NCBI RefSeq assembly: GCF_042658685.1
Contig: NZ_JBHSQY010000030.1
From: Macrococcoides bohemicum
GTDB lineage: Bacteria; Bacillota; Bacilli; Staphylococcales; Staphylococcaceae
DNA length: 64,000 nucleotides
Strand: one strand, 5' to 3'
Shown: positions 28,747 through 38,145 of the stretch, one piece after another
Layout: every line of letters begins with the position of its first letter
Position numbering within the stretch: position 1 is the stretch's first letter
The notes under the pieces: model-generated
What the model was told of the DNA's origin: nothing
What the model saw: only the letters and a program-made list of their open reading frames with translations
Database searches by the model: none
Made by a program: the position numbers and the translations under genes

Positions 28747-29484
28747 TTACTCGCCCCCTTTTAAAGGGACAAGTATTACAGAAATATTATCACGAGCTCC
28801 TGCCTCTACAGAAGCATTAATCAATGCTTCTCCAGCTGCTTTTACATTTTCACGCGTCTTGATAATTTCATGTATGTATGATTCTTCAAGATAATCAGTT
28901 AGACCATCCGAGGATAATAATAGATATTCATACCGATCGAAATCATATTCAAACATATCCGGATGAATACGTTTATCTGAACCCATTACTTTAGTGATAA
29001 CATTGCGTTGAGGATGGTTACGTGCCTCTTCTTTCGTTATACCACCAGCCATTAGTAAATGATTTACAAATGTATGATCATGCGTTACCTGGCGCATTTC
29101 ACGTTCATTGATAAGATATGCACGAGAATCTCCAACATTTGCAATGACGACTTGATGTTCAAACATTAATGCACAAACTAGAGTAGTACCCATGCCTTGA
29201 TTTTCATTGTTCTCATGACTTCTCTGATAAAGCTGACGATTTATATCAGAGATATTACTTTTCAGCCAGCTCTCAGCATTTTGACGTTCAATGTAGTTTT
29301 CCTCTGTAAAACGTTCAGCAAGTAAATCATTAACAAAATTACTTGCTACATCCCCTGCATTATGTCCACCCATACCATCACAAATAACTACGAACAACTG
29401 TCCTGTGTGATTGTAATATACTCCGCCAGCATCTTCATTGCGTTGTCTGACTGGTCCCATATCCGTAAAAAAACGTGCGTGCAT
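28747..29484 (-). CDS. stp: PP2C-type protein phosphatase (PrpC/Stp1)
   Basis: A 245-residue metal-dependent phosphatase. RNEDAG and DGMGGHNAGD carry the metal-binding aspartates, and GDSRAYL and SDGLTDYL are in place. It removes phosphates placed by the adjacent kinase. The frame is open further into rlmN, but the ATG at 29484 with GAGGTAG fits the family start MHARFFTD. It lies between rlmN and prkC as in other Firmicutes. Confidence 0.95.
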   Translation of the reverse strand: MHARFFTDMGPVRQRNEDAGGVYYNHTGQLFVVICDGMGGHNAGDVASNFVNDLLAERFTEENYIERQNAESWLKSNISDINRQLYQRSHENNENQGMGTTLVCALMFEHQVVIANVGDSRAYLINEREMRQVTHDHTFVNHLLMAGGITKEEARNHPQRNVITKVMGSDKRIHPDMFEYDFDRYEYLLLSSDGLTDYLEESYIHEIIKTRENVKAAGEALINASVEAGARDNISVILVPLKGGE

Positions 29485-29488
29485 ATGA

Positions 29489-30580
29489 CTACCTCGTTTC
29501 TTCTGCTCTTTCTTTCGCGCGTAATTGTCCACATGCAGCATCAATATCTGCACCATGTTCACGTCTAATTGTAGCATTTATTCCATTTCTTTTTAATTCT
29601 TTTTCAAACTTAAAGATATCTTCTTTCGGTGTACGTACGTAATCACGTTCGGGTACATGGTTAACCGGAATTAAATTCACGTGACAATTTAGATGTTTAA
29701 TTAATTTGGCAAGTTCTTTCGCATGATGTACCTGATCATTAACGCCACCAAATAGACCATATTCAAAAGTGATACGGCGTCCTGTCTTATTCACATAATA
29801 TTCAATTGATTCCATTAACTTTTCAAGATCATATGCACGGTTAATCGGCATTAATCGACTTCTAATATCATTATTAGGACCGTGTAAACTCAGTGCAAAG
29901 TTAATTTGTAATTCTTCATCAGCGAAATCATAGATTCTAGGAATAATGCCTGATGTCGATACAGTAATATGACGTGCTCCAATGTTAAGTCCGTCATCAT
30001 GATTGATAATCTTTAAAAAGTCCATCATTTCTTCGTAGTTTTCGAATGGTTCACCAATCCCCATAATAACTACGTGGCTCACACGCTCTTCTGTTAAATC
30101 CAGCGCTTGTTGCACTGCAAGTACTTGAGCCACTATTTCGCCTGCTTCTAAATTACGTTTTAAGCCACCTAACGTCGATGCACAGAAAGTACATCCGATA
30201 CGGCAGCCAACTTGTGTCGTAACACAGACAGAATTACCGTAATCATGACGCATTAATACAGTTTCAATTGTATAACCGTCTTGTAACTCGAATAAGAACT
30301 TAATCGTTCCATCTTTACTTTCCTGTTTAACGACTGTTTTTAAAGTCGTCATCGTAAAGTTGCTTTCTAAAACTTCACGTAACTCTTTTGATAAATTTGT
30401 CATATCTTCAAAACTTGTTACACGTTTTACATATAACCAGTCAAAAATTTGTTTCGCTCTAAATGATTGCTGTTTGTGATCTGCCAACCAATCTTTCAAC
30501 TCATCTAATTGTAACGAATAAATAGACGGTTTCTCAAAATTGGGCATAAATTTTTTATTCTTCTTTTCTAATAAAGCCAT
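29489..30580 (-). CDS. rlmN: 23S rRNA (adenine2503-C2)-methyltransferase RlmN
   Basis: A 363-residue radical SAM enzyme with the cluster motif CRIGCTFCAST and the C-terminal catalytic Cys region (DAACGQL). It methylates A2503 of 23S rRNA and A37 of some tRNAs. It starts 2 nt after the rsmB stop, within the fmt-rsmB-rlmN-stp-prkC run. The Cfr resistance relative is unlikely because the synteny is that of chromosomal rlmN. Confidence 0.96.
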   Translation of the reverse strand: MALLEKKNKKFMPNFEKPSIYSLQLDELKDWLADHKQQSFRAKQIFDWLYVKRVTSFEDMTNLSKELREVLESNFTMTTLKTVVKQESKDGTIKFLFELQDGYTIETVLMRHDYGNSVCVTTQVGCRIGCTFCASTLGGLKRNLEAGEIVAQVLAVQQALDLTEERVSHVVIMGIGEPFENYEEMMDFLKIINHDDGLNIGARHITVSTSGIIPRIYDFADEELQINFALSLHGPNNDIRSRLMPINRAYDLEKLMESIEYYVNKTGRRITFEYGLFGGVNDQVHHAKELAKLIKHLNCHVNLIPVNHVPERDYVRTPKEDIFKFEKELKRNGINATIRREHGADIDAACGQLRAKERAEETR

Positions 30581-30582
30581 AA

Positions 30583-31893
30583 TTATTCACTCTTCCTTCT
30601 TAATTTTGCAATAAAGAAACCATCAGACTTTAAGTCCTGTGGTAATATTTGCAATAGTTTATGTTCACCTAATACTGGTAATTTTATCGGTTCAATCTCG
30701 AAATCCGGGTTCTGTTTTATAAATGAGTAGACTACGTTATCATTTTCCATCTGTTCTATCGTACATGTTGAGTATACTAAGAGACCACCAGGCTTTACAA
30801 CTTTACTGGCATTCGTAAGTATTTCTAATTGCATCGGCCATAGTGTATCTATATCTTTAGGTGTCTTTTCATATTTAATCTCAGGTTTACGCTTAATGAC
30901 ACCAAATCCTGAGCAAGGTGCATCGACTAGGACTCTATCATAAATGCCTTCAAAAGGTTCGAGCGCATCATGAACTGAAGGTTCTATATTGCGTAAACTT
31001 AAACGATTAATATTATATTTAATCAAATCAATCTTATGCGGATAGACATCGTGACTCACGACGCGCCCAGTACGATTCATCTTTTCAGCAATATGACAAG
31101 ACTTACCACCAGGAGCACTACACGTATCAAGGATTGTTTCACCCTCTTGTGGATCCAACACATTTGCAACAAGCATACTTGAAGCATCCTGAACGCTTAA
31201 GTAACCATGTTTAAATAATGGATTCTGTACAATAGGTGGTCCATCAATTGCCAGACATTCTGGAATAATCTCTGACTGTTCAACAGTATAGCCTTCATCC
31301 TGTAATCGCTGAATTGCTTCTTCAATCGTAATTTTTGTCGTATTGACACGCACCGTTGTATCAGGATACGTCAGAAATTCTTCCGCCATCGCACATGTCT
31401 TATCGTAACCGAAATGTGTATTCCAGTGTTTAATTAACCAAAGCGGTGTACTTGTTTCAATACTTAAACGCTTTAAGTCATCTTTAATCTCAGCAAAATC
31501 ACGTAATTCACTACGCTGAAAATTTCTTAAGATAGCATTCATTGTATTGGCTCCGCTAATAGAACCACGTTGCTTCGTAATTTCTACCGCTTCATTAATA
31601 ATCGCGTGATCAGGTACTTTGTCTAAATATACAGCCTGATAAACACTCATTAATAGTAAACGACGCATCCACCCTTTAATATTTGCTTTTATAAATGGTT
31701 CAATATAGAACTCAAGTGTTAATTTATGTTGCAGTGTACCATACACTAGCTCTGTAAGTAACGCTCTATCAACAGGTTCTACGTAACCCTCTTTAATCGC
31801 TTCATTAATAAGTAAATTGCTATAGCCACCTTCAGTTAAAACCTGATCCAAAATTTCTAAGGCAATATATCTAACACTACGTTTATGCTCCAT
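30583..31893 (-). CDS. rsmB: 16S rRNA (cytosine967-C5)-methyltransferase RsmB
   Basis: A 436-residue protein with an N-terminal NusB-like RNA-binding domain (about 1-135) and a C-terminal SAM methyltransferase: DTCSAPGGKSCHIAE and the catalytic DAPCSGFG, then YSTCT. The ATG at 31893 overlaps the fmt end by 11 nt. Its ribosome site (GTGGGG) is weak, so coupling to fmt translation is likely. Confidence 0.95.
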   Translation of the reverse strand: MEHKRSVRYIALEILDQVLTEGGYSNLLINEAIKEGYVEPVDRALLTELVYGTLQHKLTLEFYIEPFIKANIKGWMRRLLLMSVYQAVYLDKVPDHAIINEAVEITKQRGSISGANTMNAILRNFQRSELRDFAEIKDDLKRLSIETSTPLWLIKHWNTHFGYDKTCAMAEEFLTYPDTTVRVNTTKITIEEAIQRLQDEGYTVEQSEIIPECLAIDGPPIVQNPLFKHGYLSVQDASSMLVANVLDPQEGETILDTCSAPGGKSCHIAEKMNRTGRVVSHDVYPHKIDLIKYNINRLSLRNIEPSVHDALEPFEGIYDRVLVDAPCSGFGVIKRKPEIKYEKTPKDIDTLWPMQLEILTNASKVVKPGGLLVYSTCTIEQMENDNVVYSFIKQNPDFEIEPIKLPVLGEHKLLQILPQDLKSDGFFIAKLRRKSE

Positions 31894-32824
31894 TAAATGT
31901 CTGCCCCACAATCGTTTGTTTTAATCCTGCGATATAACTACCTGCATTCATACGCTTTTTTCCAGCAGGCTGAACTTCAGTGAGCAACACTGCACCATCG
32001 TTCGTCGCTACTTTAATACCCTTATTATCAGCGCTTATTATTTCACCAGGTTGTCCTGAACCATCAACAATTTCAGACATCCATAGTTTCATGTTCTGAC
32101 CATCAACTTTAGCAAAACCTACCGGCCATGGACTTAACCCACGGATATGGTCATGAACTGCCTGACTTGAGCGATCAAAAGTAACAAATTCTTCTTCGCG
32201 ACTAACGTTTGATGCAAACGTTGCAGCGTCGTGTTCTTGCGGTATCCTATTATTTGTTTCAGCAAATATATCCGGTAACGTTTCAAGCAATAATTTCGTA
32301 CCTGCTGTACTTAATTTATCATGTAATGTACCGACCGTATCATTTTGTTCAATTGGTACAACAACTTGAGCAATCATATCACCGGCATCTAGTTTTTTTG
32401 CCATGTACATAATAGTAACACCTGATTCTTTTTCACCATTGATGATGGCTTTATGAATCGGTGCACCCCCACGATATTTCGGTAGTAATGAAGCATGTAC
32501 ATTAATACAGCCAAGTCGAGGTATTTCAAGCACACGTTCAGGTAATAACTGACCATAAGCAGCTGTAATTATAAGATCTGGATTTAAGTTTTGAACATAT
32601 TCATAAGCTTCATCACTTGTCATCTTTTCCGGTTGGTATACTTCGATACCAAGTTCTGTTGCCTGAACTTTTACAGGCGGTGCTGTAAGGACTCTTTTAC
32701 GACCAACTGGTTTATCCGGTTGTGTGATGACATGCGTTACACCAAATGCATCGTGTACTGCTTTTAAAATAGGTGCTGAAAAGTCAGGTGTTCCCATAAA
32801 AATAATATTAGGCTTCTTCATCAT
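31883..32824 (-). CDS. fmt: Methionyl-tRNA formyltransferase
   Basis: A 313-residue Fmt with FMGTPDFSAPIL at the N-terminus and the formyl-transfer region INVHASLLPKYRGGAPIH (Asn, His, and later Asp). It formylates initiator Met-tRNA, the modification later removed by Def encoded just upstream. GGAGGCG precedes two consecutive ATGs; either may be used. It overlaps def by 17 nt. Confidence 0.97.
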   Translation of the reverse strand: MMKKPNIIFMGTPDFSAPILKAVHDAFGVTHVITQPDKPVGRKRVLTAPPVKVQATELGIEVYQPEKMTSDEAYEYVQNLNPDLIITAAYGQLLPERVLEIPRLGCINVHASLLPKYRGGAPIHKAIINGEKESGVTIMYMAKKLDAGDMIAQVVVPIEQNDTVGTLHDKLSTAGTKLLLETLPDIFAETNNRIPQEHDAATFASNVSREEEFVTFDRSSQAVHDHIRGLSPWPVGFAKVDGQNMKLWMSEIVDGSGQPGEIISADNKGIKVATNDGAVLLTEVQPAGKKRMNAGSYIAGLKQTIVGQTFNGA

Positions 32825-33296
32825 ACATCGCCTCCAGCTCTTCTTCAGATATGTAACGCGTTACTTTATCTGTAAACATTGTACCGTACAGGTGATCAAC
32901 CTCATGTTGTATGATACGAGCGATATCATCATATGCCGTCATTTCAATTGCGTTACCCTCTAAATCATTTGCTTTTATAACAATTTCTGTTGAACGATCT
33001 ACCATACCAAAGACATCTGGCACTGATAAACAACCCTCGACATCACTCTCTTTATCTTCCGAGTAATGAGTAATCACTGGATTTACGAGCTGTAAAATAC
33101 CATCCTGTTCCATATCAACAAGTGCAACTTTTAAATCGACACCAATTTGAGGTGCAGCAATACCTACACCATTATAATGGTATAAACTATCTTCTAAATC
33201 CTGAATCAAAGCTTTTAGACTATCGTCAAAAGCCGTTACATCTTTAACTTCTCTATGCAGTAATGCATCATTTTTATCTATTAATGGTTTAATCAA
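32808..33296 (-). CDS. def: Peptide deformylase
   Basis: A 162-residue deformylase with the three motifs GVGIAAPQIG, EGCLSVP (metal Cys) and QHEVDHLYG (two metal His and the catalytic Glu). It removes the formyl group from nascent proteins. No ATG gives a normal N-terminus. The TTG at 33296 is 8 nt after AAGGAG and is the likely start; a TTG 8 codons upstream would place that site inside the gene. Overlaps fmt. Confidence 0.93.
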   Translation of the reverse strand: MIKPLIDKNDALLHREVKDVTAFDDSLKALIQDLEDSLYHYNGVGIAAPQIGVDLKVALVDMEQDGILQLVNPVITHYSEDKESDVEGCLSVPDVFGMVDRSTEIVIKANDLEGNAIEMTAYDDIARIIQHEVDHLYGTMFTDKVTRYISEEELEAMYDEEA

Positions 33297-33373
33297 TGGA
33301 CTTACTCCTTTTTTATTCAATCATTCTATTTTACTTTATTTTGCGTAAGATTGCGATATATTCGTTTGAATGA

Positions 33374-33409
33374 TAAAACTCTCTTTAACTTTGGCTAAAG
33401 AGAGTGTTT
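33374..33409 (-). terminator. Terminator between priA and def
   Basis: A perfect 10-bp stem ACTCTCTTTA/TAAAGAGAGT (33378-33387 with 33396-33405) followed on the minus strand by TTTATC. A second hairpin closer to priA (33477-33515) is listed separately. Confidence 0.75.
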
Positions 33410-33476
33410 AGTGTCATTTTACTACATTTTGCGGTCGTATACGAAATGTACGGGTGTGTGGGTTTGATTTTGCGAT

Positions 33477-33515
33477 ACGGAAGCGGCTGTATTTTGGAAA
33501 TACTACCGTTTCCGT
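33477..33515 (-). other. Stable hairpin in the priA 3' untranslated region
   Basis: Ten paired bases, one a G-U (ACGGAAGCGG with CCGTTTCCGT), enclose a loop with a further inner stem (TATTT/AAATA). It lies 14 nt after the priA stop, has no T-run, and is more GC-rich than its surroundings. Could protect the mRNA end or be a protein-binding site. Confidence 0.5.
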
Positions 33516-33529
33516 CACAACTTTACACA

Positions 33530-35908
33530 TCACATCATCATATATGGATTAATATCTATATGCAGCGTAAACTTATCTTTTACAAACTGCTCATGATAAT
33601 AATCGTCCAGATAGTTCAGAGCTTTCAATAATTCGGGTTCTGACTTAAACTTGATCATAATCTGGAAACGGTGCTGGTTGTTAATGCGTGCAATCGGACT
33701 CGGTGCTGGTCCTAATACGTAACTGCCCGGTGTCAAATGTTGTAATAATATTTGATGTATATGTTTGCTTTCCAGTAGTACTTTCCTTAAATCCTGATGA
33801 CTAAAATTCAGATACACCATATAAAAATACGGTGGATACTTCCCAAGTCTACGATACGTCATTTCTTCTTTATAAAATCCATGGTAATTATTTGCTACTG
33901 CATATTGTATGGCATAATGTTCCGGGTTGTATGTCTGAATGACGACTTCACCGCTTTTCGTGCTTCTTCCCGCACGTCCCGATACTTGTGTAAGTAATTG
34001 ATACGTTTTCTCGCTTGCACGGAAATCGGGTAGGTTCAGCATCGTGTCTGCATTTAATACCCCAACGAGTGTAATATCCGGAAAGTCTAATCCTTTCGCA
34101 ATCATCTGGGTGCCGAGTAATATATTCGCTTCTTTTCGTTTAAACTGCTCAAGCAGCTTTTCATGAGTTCCTTTCTTCCTTGTCGTGTCATTATCCATTC
34201 GAATGACCTTTACATCACGAAATGTTTCGTAAATTATTTCTTCGACTTTCTGAGTTCCTACACCCATCTCGCGGATATGTTCACTCCCACAGCTTGGACA
34301 TACGTTTACTGGAGGTTCTTTATATCCACAATAATGACATTTCAGTTCATCAGTAAACTTATGATATGTCAGACTGATATCACAGTTTGGACACATCGGT
34401 ACATGACCACAATCACGACATAACATAAATTGTGCATGTCCTCGTCGGTTTAAAAATAGTACGACCTGTTCATCCTTATCGATTTTTTCCTGAATCTTTT
34501 CTTTCAAAATTTCAGAGAACATCGATCGATTGCCGTTTGCCAGTTCATCACGCATATTTGCGACAAACATTTCAGGCATCGCCTGTTGATTCGCGCGTGT
34601 TAACATTTCTAATTTGGTATAGACGCCCTTTTCAGCTCTTGCATAACTTTCCAGAGATGGTGTCGCACTTCCCAATACGAGTGGGCACTGATGATATTTC
34701 GCACGCCATTCTGCTATCTCTCGTGCATGATATCTTGGATAATCTTCTTGTTTATATGTCGTTTCGTGTTCTTCGTCGATGATGATTATACCGACATCTT
34801 TGAATGGTGCGAAGATACTACTTCGAGCACCAACTGACACACTTGCAGTCTGATTCTTAATTTTACGCCACTCATCATATCGTTCACCGCTTGATAGACC
34901 CGAGTGAAGTACTGCCACTTCATCTCCAAATCGTGATTTAAAGCGGTCAACCATTTGAGGTGTCAATGCAATTTCAGGGACAAGCACAATCGCCTGCTGA
35001 TTATTGTCTAATACATCGCTAATGAGTTGTAAATATACTTCTGTCTTACCTGATCCTGTAACACCATGTAGTAAAAATGTCTCAGCTTTTTTATTTCCAT
35101 AAGCTTCGTGAATTGCGTTATACGCAGCTTGCTGTTCAGGAAGCAGTTGTTTCTTATCATCTTCAAAAAATACTTTATGTGCAAATGGATCTCGTATTTG
35201 TTCTAGTTCGACTTTTTCGAACACACCGTTCTTTATAAGCGTGTTACATACCCCTTTTGAAATACCTCGCGCTTCTAATTCAACAAATGTTATTCCTTCA
35301 CGGTTCGACAACACCTCTTCACATGCTGCAAGCTGCTTATCATTTTTTGCTAATGACGCATAATCAATGCCTTCAACTAATCTTACTCCGAGTAATTTTT
35401 TTACTTTATTTTTCTGTGTCACTTCAATATCTTCTACGATACTTCCGTCTTTAATAAATGGGGTAAGTCTCGGCATAATTTCTAATTCTTGTGCACGCTC
35501 TAAATATAGTTGATCATTGTTAAAATATGTTATTAAATCATGCGGTATATCAATATCATTACTGATACGTAATATTTTCTTATATTTACCTTTTAAAGCT
35601 GCTGGTAGCATAGCATCAAGTACTGCGATACGTTTCGACACATGCGTATAGCTCATCCATTCACTCAATTCAATCAGTTCCTGTGTCAATTCCGGTACAT
35701 AATCCTGTACGCTGATGATAGGTTTTAATTTATCAAATTCAGCAGTCTCATTCAATGCGATCACATACCCCTGTACTTTCCGAGGACCAAAGGGAACGAC
35801 GACACGCATGCCAGGAACAATTTGTGTTTCAAGATGATCGGGTATAAGATAATCAAATAATCTGTCAACCCGTTTGCTATTCACATCAACGATTACTTTA
35901 GCGATCAA
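33530..35908 (-). CDS. priA: Primosomal protein N' (PriA helicase)
   Basis: A 792-residue PriA. The DNA-binding N-terminal domain is followed by a helicase with Walker A GVTGSGKTEV and the DEEH box, an insert with paired zinc-binding cysteines (CRDCGHVPMCPNC, then CHYCGYK, CPSC) and GRAGRS. It restarts replication forks after repair. The start overlaps the coaBC stop by 4 nt (ATGA-type). Normal length. Confidence 0.97.
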   Translation of the reverse strand: MIAKVIVDVNSKRVDRLFDYLIPDHLETQIVPGMRVVVPFGPRKVQGYVIALNETAEFDKLKPIISVQDYVPELTQELIELSEWMSYTHVSKRIAVLDAMLPAALKGKYKKILRISNDIDIPHDLITYFNNDQLYLERAQELEIMPRLTPFIKDGSIVEDIEVTQKNKVKKLLGVRLVEGIDYASLAKNDKQLAACEEVLSNREGITFVELEARGISKGVCNTLIKNGVFEKVELEQIRDPFAHKVFFEDDKKQLLPEQQAAYNAIHEAYGNKKAETFLLHGVTGSGKTEVYLQLISDVLDNNQQAIVLVPEIALTPQMVDRFKSRFGDEVAVLHSGLSSGERYDEWRKIKNQTASVSVGARSSIFAPFKDVGIIIIDEEHETTYKQEDYPRYHAREIAEWRAKYHQCPLVLGSATPSLESYARAEKGVYTKLEMLTRANQQAMPEMFVANMRDELANGNRSMFSEILKEKIQEKIDKDEQVVLFLNRRGHAQFMLCRDCGHVPMCPNCDISLTYHKFTDELKCHYCGYKEPPVNVCPSCGSEHIREMGVGTQKVEEIIYETFRDVKVIRMDNDTTRKKGTHEKLLEQFKRKEANILLGTQMIAKGLDFPDITLVGVLNADTMLNLPDFRASEKTYQLLTQVSGRAGRSTKSGEVVIQTYNPEHYAIQYAVANNYHGFYKEEMTYRRLGKYPPYFYMVYLNFSHQDLRKVLLESKHIHQILLQHLTPGSYVLGPAPSPIARINNQHRFQIMIKFKSEPELLKALNYLDDYYHEQFVKDKFTLHIDINPYMMM

Positions 35909-37098
35909 TTAAATCCCTTCTTTATCACTTGTGTTAATATTTCGTGAGAAACCCCTAATTTCGGCTGTTTTTCAATTGAAGCTTCACTTCCATCTTTAAA
36001 ATACATCGTTACTGCATTATCATCTGACTTGAAACCAATCGTTTTGTCACCAACGTTATTTGCTATAATGACATCTGCATTTTTCTTAACGAGTTTGCCG
36101 CGTGCATACTTTTCGACTTGTTCGGTTTCGGCTGCAAATCCGATAACACATTGATGCGTTTTATGTGTCCCGATATACCTTAGAATGTCTTGTGTACGTT
36201 TAAATGTAATCGTTAAATCACCGTCTTTTTTCTTCAGTTTCTGTTCATACACTTCAACAGGCGTATAATCTGCAACTGCTGCTGCTTTGATAATAATATC
36301 AGCTTTATCCATGTTATCTTTTACTGCATTGAACATATCTTCAGCACTTTCAATTTTAATATGATTTACGCCTTGTGGCACATCCAGTGGTAAATCCGTT
36401 GAAATTAACGTGACATGAGCACCGCGTACACTTGCCGCTTCAGCTAAACTGTATCCCATTTTGCCAGAAGAACGATTTGTTAAATAACGCACTGGATCTA
36501 TTTTCTCAATAGTAGGTCCAGCTGTAATCAGCACACTTTTACCTGATAAATCCTGTTCAACTTGTTTAATCTGTTGTTTAGTAGTGATAATGTTCATAAT
36601 ATCAATCGGTTCACTCATACGCCCCTTTGCAATATACCCACATGCAAGAAAACCTGCGCCTGGCTCAATAATTTGAACGCCTCTTTCATGTAACGTCTTT
36701 AAATTCTCTATCACAGCAGGATGATCATACATTTTAGCGTTCATCGCAGGTGCGATATATACAGGACCTGTATATGCTAAATACGTTGCAGTAAGCATAT
36801 TATCACTGATACCATGTGCCATCTTACCAATGGTTGATGCGGTAATAGGTGCGATTACCATACAGTCTGCCCAATCAGTTAGACTAATATGTTGAATTTC
36901 ATCTGGATGATGTTCATTAAAGATATCTGTATACACAGAATTTCGACTCAATGCCTGAAATGCCAGAGGTGTTACAAATTCCAGTGCACCCTCCGTCATA
37001 ATAACACGTACTTCATGACCAGCCTGTGTCAGTTTGCTCGTTAAGTCGATCGCTTTATATGCTGCAATACCACCTGTTACACCTAATATTATTTTCAT
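35905..37098 (-). CDS. coaBC: Bifunctional phosphopantothenoylcysteine decarboxylase/phosphopantothenate-cysteine ligase
   Basis: A 397-residue fusion. The N-terminal CoaC half (about 1-180) is a flavodoxin-like decarboxylase with GVTGGIAAYK and PAMN; the C-terminal CoaB half begins near VLITAGPT. It carries two consecutive steps of CoA synthesis from pantothenate. It lies after rpoZ but beyond a terminator, so part of its expression depends on readthrough or another promoter. Confidence 0.96.
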   Translation of the reverse strand: MKIILGVTGGIAAYKAIDLTSKLTQAGHEVRVIMTEGALEFVTPLAFQALSRNSVYTDIFNEHHPDEIQHISLTDWADCMVIAPITASTIGKMAHGISDNMLTATYLAYTGPVYIAPAMNAKMYDHPAVIENLKTLHERGVQIIEPGAGFLACGYIAKGRMSEPIDIMNIITTKQQIKQVEQDLSGKSVLITAGPTIEKIDPVRYLTNRSSGKMGYSLAEAASVRGAHVTLISTDLPLDVPQGVNHIKIESAEDMFNAVKDNMDKADIIIKAAAVADYTPVEVYEQKLKKKDGDLTITFKRTQDILRYIGTHKTHQCVIGFAAETEQVEKYARGKLVKKNADVIIANNVGDKTIGFKSDDNAVTMYFKDGSEASIEKQPKLGVSHEILTQVIKKGFN

Positions 37099-37111
37099 GA
37101 TTTCCTCCTAG

Positions 37112-37143
37112 TAAAAAAAACTGACAAAAATTAATTTGTCAGT
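37112..37143 (-). terminator. Terminator between rpoZ and coaBC
   Basis: A perfect 9-bp stem ACTGACAAA/TTTGTCAGT (37120-37128 with 37135-37143) and an eight-T run on the minus strand. Confidence 0.88.
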
Positions 37144-37150
37144 CTTAGTT

Positions 37151-37357
37151 TTAATTTGGTAATTCATTCGTAATTCTAATTTTATGCGCTGCAATTTCTT
37201 CTAAAGAACGGCCAACTGGTTTATATGAGGTATAATCATCTAATAATGCGCCTTCTGGATTATCCTGTAATTCACGTGCACGTTTAGCTGCAAGTGTTAC
37301 GATTAAGTATTTAGAATTTACATTTTTCTTTAATTGATCTAACGGTGGGTTTAACAT
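37151..37357 (-). CDS. rpoZ: RNA polymerase omega subunit
   Basis: A 68-residue omega chain with the conserved YLIVTLAAKRARELQ and the KPVGRSLEEIAAHKI end. It assists folding of beta-prime. The start abuts the gmk stop, so the two are co-translated. Confidence 0.95.
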   Translation of the reverse strand: MLNPPLDQLKKNVNSKYLIVTLAAKRARELQDNPEGALLDDYTSYKPVGRSLEEIAAHKIRITNELPN

Positions 37358-37978
37358 CTATTTCGCCTCCAATATCATTTTTCTAAAACGCGCTTCTATG
37401 CGTTCACGCTTTAAGTGTTCTGCTTCTACGATGGTCTGAACCTTTTGTTTCGCTTCCATTACTTCATCATTGATGACAACATAATCATATAGATTCATCA
37501 TTTCTACTTCTTTACGCGCTTCATTAATGCGGTTTTGAATCACTTCCTGTGATTCAGTACCACGACCGATTAAACGCTGTTCTAAATGTTCTAAAGTAGG
37601 TGGTGCCAAAAAGATAAATAATGCTTCTGGAAACTTCTTACGTACTTGGCGTGCTCCCTGCACTTCTATTTCTAAAAATACATCCTTACCTGCATCCATC
37701 GTATCCCTAACATATTGTACAGGTGTTCCGTAATAATTACCAACATATTCTGCATATTCTATAAATGCATCATCTTTTATCAATGCTTCGAATTCTTCTC
37801 TTGATTTAAAGAAGTAATCCACGCCATCAACTTCTCCGACGCGCTGGTTGCGTGTCGTCATAGAAATTGAATACTCAAAATCAGTTTCCGGATCATCAAA
37901 TATTGCCTTACGCACTGTACCTTTACCAACACCTGATGGACCTGATAGAACAATTAGTAACCCTTTTTCTTTCTCCAT
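37358..37978 (-). CDS. gmk: Guanylate kinase
   Basis: A 206-residue kinase with P-loop GPSGVGKGT (about 13-21), SMTTRNQRVGEVDG and the GMP-binding EVQGARQV region. It makes GDP from GMP. It heads gmk-rpoZ on the minus strand and is divergent from rqcH. Confidence 0.97.
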   Translation of the reverse strand: MEKEKGLLIVLSGPSGVGKGTVRKAIFDDPETDFEYSISMTTRNQRVGEVDGVDYFFKSREEFEALIKDDAFIEYAEYVGNYYGTPVQYVRDTMDAGKDVFLEIEVQGARQVRKKFPEALFIFLAPPTLEHLEQRLIGRGTESQEVIQNRINEARKEVEMMNLYDYVVINDEVMEAKQKVQTIVEAEHLKRERIEARFRKMILEAK

Positions 37979-38145
37979 AATAACGACCTTTCATCTAAAA
38001 GTGATTATATTTAAATTTATCATAAAACTTAAGAAAAATACATGATAATATTAAGCATCCATGTTTTCTATTATAAATGTGCACATATATATGATGATGA
38101 ATGAATTCATGATACACTAAAGGGACGAAAAAAAGAGGTGAGCAT

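Noticed and set aside
29484..29577. Longer phosphatase start inside rlmN
   Set aside because: The ATG at 29484 has a good ribosome site and matches the usual PrpC start.
29489..30580. Cfr-type antibiotic resistance methyltransferase
   Set aside because: The gene lies in the conserved chromosomal rsmB-rlmN-stp-prkC context, so it is the housekeeping rlmN.
33404..33631. 75-codon plus-strand ORF between def and priA
   Set aside because: Starts in an untranslated, hairpin-rich region, overlaps priA in antisense and has no ribosome site.
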